Assembly (NCBI GenBank): GCA_905479165.1
Contig: CAJQLK010000108.1
Coordinates: 1-32,681, forward strand
Origin: an uncultured Flavobacteriales bacterium
GTDB taxonomy: Bacteria; Bacteroidota; Bacteroidia; Flavobacteriales; BACL11
Direction of reading: 5' to 3'
Length of the DNA: 32,681 nt
Shown here: piece by piece, positions 16,615-24,680 of the stretch
How positions within the stretch are numbered: the first letter of the stretch is position 1
Layout: each line of letters opens with the position of its first letter
Notes under the pieces: generated by a model
Database searches by the model: none
The model's input: only the letters and a program-made list of their open reading frames with translations
What the model was told of the DNA's origin: nothing
Made by a program: the position numbers and the translations under genes

Positions 16615-18957
16615 ATGGCAAATCAATTAGATGAAATAATAGATTTTAGATACTTATTTTTTAAAATAATTAAGAATTGGCCACTTTTTGTGATCTCTTT
16701 ATTGCTTACTTTTTCTCTCGCTTTTGCTTACATTAGATACTCTCCTGAGATTTATAAAGTAGAAACTTCTTTCCTTATTAAAGAAGACAATACAATGCCA
16801 ACTGCTTCTGATTTGTTGTACAATAACATGTCGTCAGATAATGTAAGTTTAGAAAACAAAGAGTTGATGTTAAAATCATACCCTTTGATTCATAAAACTT
16901 TAAAAGATTTAAGATTTGATATTGGATATTATATTGTTGGAAATGTTAAAGTTTCGGAAACATTTCATGCTCCAATACTTTTAAATTGTAGTTCTACAGA
17001 AAAAGTTTCTGGAAAATCATTTGAGATAGAAATCCTTAATGAAAATAGTTTTCTGATGACAGATGAAGAAACTAGTGAAGTAAGGACTTGTAATTTTGAT
17101 GAAGAATTTATTTTTCATGATTCTGAAATGAGTGTAAGTATTAATACTAATTTTCAATTTAGTACTGAAATGAAACTCCCTAAGACAGTTATTAAATTTT
17201 ATAGTTTAAAATATCTTACTCAATCTTATCAAAAGAAGATAATTATATCACAAAAAGATAAAGAATCTACAGTTTTAAATATTTCTATTTTATCTGAAGA
17301 TCAGTTAAAGGGAGTTACCTTCTTAAATCATCTAACTTATAACTACATACAAAAGGAAATTGAAGAAAAGAATATAGCGTCAAATAATACTGTGAAATTT
17401 ATAAATGAGCAGCTTATTGAAATGAGCGATTCGTTAACTCTTATTGAACAGCGAATTCAGGAATTTAAAAATGATAATAAAGTAATTGATTTAAGTTTAA
17501 AGTCTCAAAGTATATATACAACTATTGTAACACTAGAAACTGAATTAGCAAAGAGTAAAACTATAAACAACTATTATGACTACTTATCAGAGTACTTACT
17601 AAAAGAATCTAATTTGGAAGGAATTAGTGTTCCCACCTCTTTTGGTGTTAATGATCTTTCATTAAACTCTCTAATAAAAAACTTAGTTGAAATTCAGATT
17701 AAAAAGAACATATTAATTGATGGTGGGCAAGTAAATAATCCTTCAATTTCACAATACAAAAGACAAACAAAACAGCTAGTTTTAAATTTAAAAGAAGCTA
17801 TAATAACTTCAAAAAGTGCAAATAATTTATTAATCACTGATTATAAAGCTAGAATAAGCAAGCTGGAAAGTTCTTTGGGAAATATTCCTCAAATTGAAAG
17901 GGAACTTTTTAGTATAGAGAGATTACGGTCAATCAGTGAGAATATTTATATTTTCTTATTAAAGAAAAGGGCAGAAGCTAAAATTACTTCGTCATCAAAT
18001 GTTTCAGATAGTAAGGTGCTTGAACCTGCAATATATTTTAATAAAAAACCAGTTAGTCCAGATAGAAATATTAGTTTCTTGATAGCATTATTAATTGGTC
18101 TTATATTGCCAATTATGTTCATGTTCATTTCTGAGTTAATAAAAGACAATATTATTACGCGAACTGATTTAGAGAGTTCTACTACAATTCCTATTTTAGG
18201 TATGATTGGGGGTAATGATAGTTCACATAATTTACTCTCTAAGCAAAATCCAAAATCTCCTGTTTTTGAGGGATTCAGAGCTTTACGTTCTAATTTAAAT
18301 TTCTTTAACACTAATTCTGAAAAGAAGGTTTATCTAGTGACCTCATCAATTAGTGGAGAGGGGAAGACATATATTGCTTCAAACTTAGCTATTGTTTATG
18401 CGAAATCGGGTAGAAAAACATTAGTAGTTGGAGCCGATTTAAGAAGGCCACGACTTTATAATGATTTTTCTTTGAAGAATAATTTAGGAATGACTAATCA
18501 TATATTTGGTGATAAGTCATTAAATGAGGTGATTATAAAATCAGATGTTGAAAATTTAGATATTTTAATTTCAGGCCCTGTACCAGCTAATCCTTCTGAT
18601 GCTTTACTTAATGAAAAATTCGAGAAAATGTTAACTTCCTTAAAAGAACAATATGATATTGTTATATTGGATACACCGCCATTAGGATTGGTAGCGGATG
18701 CCTTAACTTTAATGCAATATTCTGATATCAATTTGTATGTGGTAAGGCAGAGTTATTCTCAAAAAGGGATTTTATCATATGTAAATGATTTGTTTATTAA
18801 AAATAGAGTAGGAGATATACAAATTGTATTTAATGATGTTAAAGAAGGTAGTGGTGCCTATGGATATGGATATGGATATGGATATGGATATGGCTACGGC
18901 TACGGATATGGCTATACTAATAATTCAGAGTATTTTGCTGATAGCGAAAAGAAATAA
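16615..18957 (+). CDS. Wzc-like polysaccharide co-polymerase with C-terminal BY-kinase domain
   Basis: An inner-membrane chain-length regulator fused to a tyrosine autokinase. A first transmembrane helix lies at about 20-40 (PLFVISLLLTFSLAFAYIRY). A periplasmic Wzz/GNVR region with coiled coil follows, then a second helix at about 485-507. The kinase domain has Walker A around 579-586 (ISGEGKT), Walker A' GADLRRP and Walker B VILDTPP (683-689). The C-terminus carries a tyrosine cluster made of nine Gly-Tyr units plus flanking tyrosines, the autophosphorylation tail. Cycles of tail phosphorylation control assembly with the OPX protein and hence polymer length and export. At 780 aa it is full length. 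Confidence 0.94.
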   Translation: MANQLDEIIDFRYLFFKIIKNWPLFVISLLLTFSLAFAYIRYSPEIYKVETSFLIKEDNTMPTASDLLYNNMSSDNVSLENKELMLKSYPLIHKTLKDLRFDIGYYIVGNVKVSETFHAPILLNCSSTEKVSGKSFEIEILNENSFLMTDEETSEVRTCNFDEEFIFHDSEMSVSINTNFQFSTEMKLPKTVIKFYSLKYLTQSYQKKIIISQKDKESTVLNISILSEDQLKGVTFLNHLTYNYIQKEIEEKNIASNNTVKFINEQLIEMSDSLTLIEQRIQEFKNDNKVIDLSLKSQSIYTTIVTLETELAKSKTINNYYDYLSEYLLKESNLEGISVPTSFGVNDLSLNSLIKNLVEIQIKKNILIDGGQVNNPSISQYKRQTKQLVLNLKEAIITSKSANNLLITDYKARISKLESSLGNIPQIERELFSIERLRSISENIYIFLLKKRAEAKITSSSNVSDSKVLEPAIYFNKKPVSPDRNISFLIALLIGLILPIMFMFISELIKDNIITRTDLESSTTIPILGMIGGNDSSHNLLSKQNPKSPVFEGFRALRSNLNFFNTNSEKKVYLVTSSISGEGKTYIASNLAIVYAKSGRKTLVVGADLRRPRLYNDFSLKNNLGMTNHIFGDKSLNEVIIKSDVENLDILISGPVPANPSDALLNEKFEKMLTSLKEQYDIVILDTPPLGLVADALTLMQYSDINLYVVRQSYSQKGILSYVNDLFIKNRVGDIQIVFNDVKEGSGAYGYGYGYGYGYGYGYGYGYTNNSEYFADSEKK
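18859..18915 (+). repeat. Hexanucleotide tandem repeat encoding a (Gly-Tyr)9 tail
   Basis: After a TAT codon at 18859 come five GGATAT units (18862-18891), two GGCTAC (18892-18903), one GGATAT and one GGCTAT. It is in frame at the 3' end of the Wzc-like gene and encodes the phosphorylatable tyrosine cluster. Unit gain or loss would keep the frame and change the number of tyrosines. Confidence 0.95.
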
Positions 18958-18959
18958 CA

Positions 18960-19835
18960 ATGAAAAGTCAATATATTAATCCAAAAGTGATTGCAGAAAT
19001 TGGTTGCAACCATAAAGGAAATATGGATATAGCAAAAAAGTTGTTGAAAATAGCTTCAGTAAGTGGAGTTGAAGTCGCTAAATTTCAAAAAAGAAATAAT
19101 ATAGAACTATTGACAAAAGAGCAATATAATACTCCTCACCCTAACCCTATAAATTCCTATGGAGATACTTATGGAACTCATAGAGAGTTTTTGGAATTTA
19201 ATGTAGATCAGCATAGAGAATTGAAAGAATATGCTGAAAGTTTAGGTCTTATTTACTCTTCTTCTGTTTGGGATACTACATCTGCAAAAGAGATAAGCAA
19301 ATTAAAGCCTGAATTAATAAAAGTTCCTTCAGCATGCAACAATCATTTCGATATGTTAAAGGTTTTAAGAGATGATTATAAAGGAGAAGTCCATATTTCA
19401 TTTGGAATGACAACTAAAGATGAGGAAGAACAAATCGTATCGTTTTTTGAAGATACAAATCAAGGTAATAGATTAGTTCTTTATTCTTGTACTTCTGGGT
19501 ATCCTGTTCCTTTTGAGGATGTTTGTATGTTAGAAATCGTCAGAATTAAAGAGAAGTTTAAAGATAGAGTTAAAGCCATTGGTTTTTCTGGACATCATTT
19601 AGGAATTGCAGTTGATGTTGCAGCATATGCGCTTGGAGCTGAATGGGTTGAAAGACATTTTACTTTAGATAGAACTTGGAAAGGAACGGATCATTCAGCA
19701 TCCTTAGAACCTACAGGACTTAAAAAGTTAGCTAGAGATTTAAAAGCTACACATAAAGCGCTAACTTACAAACGATCAGACATTTTAGAGATTGAACAAG
19801 TTCAAAGAGATAAATTAAAATATAGAAAAAAATAA
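18960..19835 (+). CDS. Nonulosonate (sialic-acid-type) synthase, TIM barrel only
   Basis: A NeuB-family enzyme condensing phosphoenolpyruvate with a mannose-type sugar, or its 6-phosphate, to a nine-carbon nonulosonic acid. The family start AEIGCNHKGN (12-21) is followed by VEVAKFQKRN, YSSSVWDTTS, KVPSACNNH, HISFGMTT, CTSGYP, IGFSGHHLGIAVDVAAYALGA and ERHFTLDRTWKGTDHSASLEP. All are recognisable NeuB barrel positions. At 291 aa it ends right after the IEQVQRDKL helix, so the SAF/antifreeze-like domain that normally completes NeuB proteins (about 340-360 aa) is missing. No frameshift is seen, and the next gene begins in the stop codon (TAATG). The substrate (ManNAc, mannose, or a 6-phosphate) is not readable directly. 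Confidence 0.9.
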   Translation: MKSQYINPKVIAEIGCNHKGNMDIAKKLLKIASVSGVEVAKFQKRNNIELLTKEQYNTPHPNPINSYGDTYGTHREFLEFNVDQHRELKEYAESLGLIYSSSVWDTTSAKEISKLKPELIKVPSACNNHFDMLKVLRDDYKGEVHISFGMTTKDEEEQIVSFFEDTNQGNRLVLYSCTSGYPVPFEDVCMLEIVRIKEKFKDRVKAIGFSGHHLGIAVDVAAYALGAEWVERHFTLDRTWKGTDHSASLEPTGLKKLARDLKATHKALTYKRSDILEIEQVQRDKLKYRKK

Positions 19836-20974
19836 TGAGTGTAATTGCATTTATTCCAGCAAGAGGAGGTAGTAAATCTATTCCAGAAAAAAACATAAAG
19901 TCTTTCTGTGGTAAGCCTCTCATATTCTGGAATTTACAAGAATTACAAAACTCAAATGCAGACAATATTGTTGTTGCAACAGATTCTGAAAAAATTAAGA
20001 ATATTGTAAACTCATTTAACTTTTCAAAAGTAAGTGTTTATGATAGGAGCAATGAGAACTCTCAAGATATTTCTTCTACTGAATCTGTAATGTTAGAATA
20101 TATAAATAGTATAAGTCTATCAGACACTGACACTTTTATGTTAGTGCAAACTACTTCTCCATTTACTCAGAAAAATCATTTTAATGAAGGTTTAGAATTA
20201 TTTGAAAAACATGATGCTGTTCTGAGTTGTTGTGAGTCAAAAAGATTTTCTTGGAGAGATGGAAAATCCATGAATTACGATATTTACAACAGACCAAGAA
20301 GACAAGATTTTGAAGGTACTTTAATTGAAAATGGAGCTTTTTATATTTCTTCAGTTTCAGATATTAAAAAGACAAAAAACAGAATTTCAGGAGATATTGC
20401 TACTTATAAAATGCCAGAATTTACTTATATTGAAATTGATGAGCCAGAAGATTGGATTGTTGCTGAATCATTAATGAAAAAGTTTATTCTGAAAGATAAA
20501 AATCCAGATTTTTCAAAGATTAAAATCTTCTTATCTGATGTAGATGGAGTTTTGACAAATGCGGGAATGTACTATACTGAGAATGGAGATGAGTTTAAAA
20601 AGTTCTGTACTTATGATGGAATGGGGTTTCAGCTATTACAAAAAACAGGTGTTAAAGTCGGAATACTTACAACAGAAGATAGAGAGTTAAATAGAAGAAG
20701 AGCAAAGAAACTAGGTTTGGATTTTGATTTTCATGGTGCAAAGGATAAATTACAAATTGTTAAGGATTTATGTGAAAAGGAAAATATTTCCCTAGATGAA
20801 ATTGCATATATTGGTGATGATGTGAATTGTTTTGAACTCCTGTCAAATGCAGGAGTTTCTGCTTGCCCTATGAATGCAGTTTCTAAAATTAAATCTATTC
20901 CAAATATTATTCAACTAAAAAGGAATGGAGGTGATGGTGTTGTTAGAGAGTTTGTGGAAATAATACTTTCATAA
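19835..20974 (+). CDS. CMP-nonulosonate cytidylyltransferase fused to KdsC-like HAD phosphatase
   Basis: Two enzymes in one 379-aa chain. Residues 1-220 are a NeuA-type cytidylyltransferase (IPARGGSKSIPEKNI at 7-21, VQTTSPF, GTLIENGAFYI, EIDEPEDW) that activates a nonulosonate as its CMP sugar. Residues 228-379 are a C0-type HAD phosphatase with all catalytic motifs: SDVDGVLT (nucleophile Asp235, Asp237), ILTT, GAKDKL and YIGDD. Together with the preceding synthase this predicts synthesis of a 9-phosphate sugar, dephosphorylation and CMP activation. Glu281 and Lys292, 11 residues apart, resemble from memory the specificity pair of the Bacteroides KDN-9-phosphate phosphatase. Animal CMAS has a comparable two-domain layout. 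It shares 1 nt with the synthase gene. Confidence 0.92.
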   Translation: MSVIAFIPARGGSKSIPEKNIKSFCGKPLIFWNLQELQNSNADNIVVATDSEKIKNIVNSFNFSKVSVYDRSNENSQDISSTESVMLEYINSISLSDTDTFMLVQTTSPFTQKNHFNEGLELFEKHDAVLSCCESKRFSWRDGKSMNYDIYNRPRRQDFEGTLIENGAFYISSVSDIKKTKNRISGDIATYKMPEFTYIEIDEPEDWIVAESLMKKFILKDKNPDFSKIKIFLSDVDGVLTNAGMYYTENGDEFKKFCTYDGMGFQLLQKTGVKVGILTTEDRELNRRRAKKLGLDFDFHGAKDKLQIVKDLCEKENISLDEIAYIGDDVNCFELLSNAGVSACPMNAVSKIKSIPNIIQLKRNGGDGVVREFVEIILS

Positions 20975-20975
20975 A

Positions 20976-21749
20976 ATGAAATTTTGGAGGGATATAAAGG
21001 ATTTTATACTTTCTTATTATTATCCCAAAAATCAATATTTTTTAGTTTCTTTTCCTAAAACTGGTCGTACTTGGCTTAATTATATGCTAAAACAAATGGT
21101 TAAGCAAAGTAATCATCCACTAAAAAATAATGAAAATTTTATATGTAACGAACATGATAGTTCTGAGATAATTATTGAAAATGGAACAAGAAACAACCCT
21201 CATGATGTTTTTAAATTTACTTCAAGAAATAGATACAGGAGAGGAAAGGTTTTATTTTTGGTAAGAGATCCTAGAGATGTTGTTGTTTCTCATTTTCATC
21301 AGGTAACAAAAAGAGCAAAAAACCCTTTTGTTTTTAACTCAATCTCGGACTTTGTTAAAGATGATATTTTAGGTTTTAAACGAATTATACAATATTATAA
21401 CCTGTGGTTTTTTCAAAAAGATATTCCTAAAGACTTTTTGTTAATTAAATATGAAGATTTACTAAATCAAGGAGTGGATACTTTGTCTGAAATTAATAAG
21501 TTTTTTAATATTAATATTACCAAAGATAAAATTGAGAAAATTTATTCTGAATCTTCTGCAAATAAGATGAGAAAGAAAGAAAAAGAAAACAAGCTAGAAG
21601 GTTTTACGGATTTTGGAAAAGATAGAGACAAGTTAAAGGTAAGAAATGCAAAAAGTGGTGGTTTTATAAACGAACTTTCAGAAGATGATATTTTGTTTTG
21701 TAATAAGGAAATGAAGTTGTTAAATATTTATTATAAATACAAGACATGA
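20976..21749 (+). CDS. PAPS-dependent sulfotransferase 1 (Sulfotransfer_1 type)
   Basis: Transfers sulfate from PAPS to a hydroxyl or amine of an acceptor. The 5'-phosphosulfate loop is SFPKTGRTW (25-33). The 3'-phosphate-binding strand/helix is LVRDPRDVVVSH (95-106). The C-terminal RNAKSGGF (223-230) corresponds to the RKGxxGDW loop. The length of 257 aa is compact but complete, and no signal peptide is seen, so it is cytoplasmic. It sits between CMP-nonulosonate synthesis and a glycosyltransferase and overlaps the next gene by 4 nt. This suggests that it sulfates a sugar of the repeat unit before Wzx-mediated flipping. The acceptor is unknown. Confidence 0.9.
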   Translation: MKFWRDIKDFILSYYYPKNQYFLVSFPKTGRTWLNYMLKQMVKQSNHPLKNNENFICNEHDSSEIIIENGTRNNPHDVFKFTSRNRYRRGKVLFLVRDPRDVVVSHFHQVTKRAKNPFVFNSISDFVKDDILGFKRIIQYYNLWFFQKDIPKDFLLIKYEDLLNQGVDTLSEINKFFNINITKDKIEKIYSESSANKMRKKEKENKLEGFTDFGKDRDKLKVRNAKSGGFINELSEDDILFCNKEMKLLNIYYKYKT

Positions 21750-22828
21750 TAAATTTATTCATTTCATTTTACTACTTTATAAAACTCTTTTTCAAGAAGC
21801 AAGGAATAGATGTTGTTTTCTATTATCCAAAACACTTTAATAGAGGAGAAGACAATCAGAATCTATTCTTAAAACCACTATTTGAAAGTTGCAAAAAACA
21901 TAATATTTCCTATTTAGTTTTTGAGGAACCTGACATAAAATCTGATAAGAAAAGACATAAAAAAAGCATTCCGTTCGACTTTCCTTTTTATTTAATTGTT
22001 CTACTTAGGAAATTTGGTTTTAGAGATAAGTCCTCTGCAAATATCTTATTATTTCTTTTCCTCAGAAACCTAAAATTTAAGAATGTAATTGTTCTTTCTC
22101 AATCTCTTATTGAATTTTTCAGAGGGTTAGATAAGGAAGCAAAAATATTTGATTTACAGCACGGAATTATCTTTTCAGATAAGAAGAGTTATATTTCAGA
22201 TGGTAAGGCAAATTCGAATATTTCGGATGATAATGTTCAGTTATTACTCTTTGGGAATGGATTTAAAGAAATTCTAGATTTATCAGATAATACAAATTAT
22301 TATAAGAAAAGTTCTCATGTAATTGGAGTTGAAATATCAAAATATTTTCGACATTTTAACCCAAATAGAATGGTTTTAATTACGTTACAAATCACAGAAG
22401 ATCATACTGAGAAGCAAAACAAAAAAATGTTAGATGAAATTATTAAAATTGTTGATTCTAATAAAGATTTATGTTTCTATATTAGGAATCATCCTAGGTT
22501 TAATAACTGTATTGATATTAGTGAATTAGAAAGGAAAACAAATAAAGCTCCAGAAAGTTTAATGGAGTGTTTTGCACTTTGTTCAATTCATATTACCGAA
22601 TATTCTACAACTATTTTTGAGTGTGCAAAATTTGGTATTCCAACAATTTTTATTAGTTCATTAAAGGAAGATTTTAATATGTTTGAAACAGATTTTAAGT
22701 ATCCTTTTGACATTGAAATTGTAGATGTTATAAAGGATTATAGTAATTACTCTGATGAAGTAATTAGTTGGAGAAAAAAATACTATTCTGATTATGATGA
22801 AGATAAATTTATTTCATTATTAAAATGA
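21746..22828 (+). CDS. Unassigned protein, candidate GT-B glycosyltransferase with HP motif
   Basis: I do not recognise a named family. The 360-aa protein is cytoplasmic or membrane-associated through a hydrophobic N-terminus. Readable features are DLQHG (136-140), YIRNHPRF with Arg-x-His-Pro (246-252), and HITEYSTTIFECAKFGIPTIFI ending in a Ser/Thr-Thr plus Glu pattern (286-292). The combination of an HG in the N-terminal half, an HP and then an S/T-rich loop followed by Glu is seen in several GT-B enzymes using CMP- or CDP-activated donors. Examples are bacterial polysialyltransferases, KpsC/KpsS Kdo transferases and CDP-glycerol transferases. Placed two genes after CMP-nonulosonate synthesis, it is the best candidate in the window for the nonulosonate transferase. 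This is inference. Confidence 0.6.
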   Translation: MINLFISFYYFIKLFFKKQGIDVVFYYPKHFNRGEDNQNLFLKPLFESCKKHNISYLVFEEPDIKSDKKRHKKSIPFDFPFYLIVLLRKFGFRDKSSANILLFLFLRNLKFKNVIVLSQSLIEFFRGLDKEAKIFDLQHGIIFSDKKSYISDGKANSNISDDNVQLLLFGNGFKEILDLSDNTNYYKKSSHVIGVEISKYFRHFNPNRMVLITLQITEDHTEKQNKKMLDEIIKIVDSNKDLCFYIRNHPRFNNCIDISELERKTNKAPESLMECFALCSIHITEYSTTIFECAKFGIPTIFISSLKEDFNMFETDFKYPFDIEIVDVIKDYSNYSDEVISWRKKYYSDYDEDKFISLLK

Positions 22829-23859
22829 GAAAAAAGATATTTTTAGGAGCTTATGTAAATGTAATTAATGCGCAAAACATTAATTGCAAATCTATTGCAT
22901 TTCATCTGGATAAAAATAAGTACTCAGTAAAAACTCTTGTTTTAGGAAATAAAAATATTGAGATATTAGATAATGTAAGTTTTATTAAAGTCTCAACTTT
23001 AGGATATAAAATTTCAAATTTATTTGCATTTATTAAAGGTGTGCTATGGGCTGATGTTTGTTATTTTCCAAAACATCAATCAACACCAAAACTTGCTTTA
23101 AAACTTGCTAATCTACTAGATAGGAAAACTTTCACTACTATTGAAGGAAACATGTGTGATACAAGCAAAAAAAGTATGATTGAGAATTTTGGAACTTTAG
23201 AAAATATGAAAAGCCACTTTTCTATGATTCCTAATGTTTTTGGAATTACACCACACTTAATTCTGTCATCTAATTGTGGTGTTTTAATAAATAAGAACCC
23301 CCTTTTTCTTGGTGTAGACAAGAATAATTTTAAGAATAAAGGTGTTAAGAGTAAAGTTAAGAATTTGGTTTTTATTGGTAGTCTTATAAAAAGAAAAAAC
23401 CTTAACGATATTTTAGATTTGGCAAAACACTTTAAGAATATTACATTTAATATAATTGGAGATGGTCCCCTAAAAGATGAATTGGAAAATAAATCAACAA
23501 CTAATGTTATTTTTTTTGGAAAATTAAATTCTTATGAGATTTCAAATCATTTACAGAATATGGACTTGCATATTTTATTGTCTAGGTCTGAAGGTTTTCC
23601 GAAAGTAATCTTAGAGACTGCATCATCAGCTATTCCATCAATATTGTATGATGATTATGGTGCAGATAGTTGGATAAACCATTCAGAAAATGGTTTTGTT
23701 GTTTCTACTTTTACAGCAGTAAAAAGTATAATTGATAATTTAATTGAAAATCCTGATTTGTTGATTAGAAATTCAGAAAATGTTTTAGAACTTGCTGAAA
23801 AATTTGATTGGAAAATAATTATTAAATGTTGGGAAAAAGTAATTGATAATTTAAAATGA
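22825..23859 (+). CDS. GT4-type glycosyltransferase
   Basis: A GT-B fold glycosyltransferase, C-terminal Glycos_transf_1 type. The donor-binding half is clear: NLVFIGSLIKRKNLNDIL, FNIIGDGPLKDEL, FFGKLN and the EX7E element SEGFPKVILE (about 254-264), then SAIPSILYDD. The N-terminal acceptor half (residues 1-170) is divergent, as usual. It probably uses a nucleoside-diphosphate sugar with retention of configuration and acts at the inner face of the cytoplasmic membrane on the lipid-linked repeat unit. It overlaps both neighbours by 4 nt. Sugar and linkage cannot be inferred. Confidence 0.85.
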   Translation: MRKKIFLGAYVNVINAQNINCKSIAFHLDKNKYSVKTLVLGNKNIEILDNVSFIKVSTLGYKISNLFAFIKGVLWADVCYFPKHQSTPKLALKLANLLDRKTFTTIEGNMCDTSKKSMIENFGTLENMKSHFSMIPNVFGITPHLILSSNCGVLINKNPLFLGVDKNNFKNKGVKSKVKNLVFIGSLIKRKNLNDILDLAKHFKNITFNIIGDGPLKDELENKSTTNVIFFGKLNSYEISNHLQNMDLHILLSRSEGFPKVILETASSAIPSILYDDYGADSWINHSENGFVVSTFTAVKSIIDNLIENPDLLIRNSENVLELAEKFDWKIIIKCWEKVIDNLK

Positions 23860-24680
23860 TAGAATATTTAAAAGATAAATATTATTGGTTTAAAACGTAT
23901 AATAAACTAAATCTTTTCCTAAAAGATAAGGAAGAATCTATTCTTTTATTTGGTTATCCGAAAAGTGGGAATACATGGTTTAGGTTATTAATTTACAATT
24001 ACTTAAACCTTCAGGGTGATCAAAATTTAGGGTCGACTATTTCTTTTGATGAGTTAAATAGCCAGCAAAATAATGTAATGGACAGAGGTTCTGTTTTTTT
24101 ACCAGAAAATAGTTTTCCACTTTTTTATAGGACTCATAAGATTTATAATAGACCTTATAGCTTATTTAATAATAAAATTTTCATTCACAGAAATCCGTTA
24201 GACACATTAATTTCAGCTTATTATTTTTATAAAAAAAGAGATATTCCATTCTCTGGTGATCCTGTAAATTTAAGAGAAAAGCTGATGGATATAGATTTTT
24301 ATGTTTCTTATAAAATTAATTTCTGGATAAAGTATTTCAGAATTTCAGTAAAGAAGGCGGATATTGTTATGAACTATTCTGATATGAAAAATGATACAAG
24401 AAAAGAATTAACAAAATTAGTTCAGTTTTTAAATTGGGATTTGGATGAAGGTCTTATTAAAAAATCAGTGGAATTCTCATCATTTAATAAAGTAAAAAAA
24501 ATGGGAAAGGAGCAATCTCAACAATATGGAAATGGTCCTAAGGATGGAAGTTTTAAAGGTGAATTTACTAGAAATGGAGAGGAGGGACAGTTTAATAATA
24601 AACTTAAAAAAGAAACTATTGAACTGGTCTTGCATAAATTCCCAGAATTTAAAAATCTATACCCAAATTTAATTGAATAA
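23856..24680 (+). CDS. PAPS-dependent sulfotransferase 2 (Sulfotransfer_1 type)
   Basis: Distinct in sequence from the enzyme at 20976 but with the same cofactor motifs. The 5'-PSB loop is GYPKSGNTW (33-41). RTHK lies at 92-95, where a catalytic His is expected. The 3'-PB element is IHRNPLDTLISAY (110-122). RNGEEGQF (239-246) stands for the RKGxxGDW loop. The length of 274 aa is normal. It is embedded between two GT4 genes with overlaps of 4 and 8 nt, so it is most likely dedicated to the same glycan. Divergence from the first enzyme suggests a different acceptor position or sugar. Confidence 0.9.
   Translation: MIEYLKDKYYWFKTYNKLNLFLKDKEESILLFGYPKSGNTWFRLLIYNYLNLQGDQNLGSTISFDELNSQQNNVMDRGSVFLPENSFPLFYRTHKIYNRPYSLFNNKIFIHRNPLDTLISAYYFYKKRDIPFSGDPVNLREKLMDIDFYVSYKINFWIKYFRISVKKADIVMNYSDMKNDTRKELTKLVQFLNWDLDEGLIKKSVEFSSFNKVKKMGKEQSQQYGNGPKDGSFKGEFTRNGEEGQFNNKLKKETIELVLHKFPEFKNLYPNLIE

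Noticed and set aside
18960-19835. Truncation or frameshift of NeuB as the reason for the missing SAF domain
   Set aside because: The frame ends cleanly after the last barrel helix, the next gene begins within the stop codon, and no SAF-like residues are readable in the following frames, so it looks like a genuine short form.
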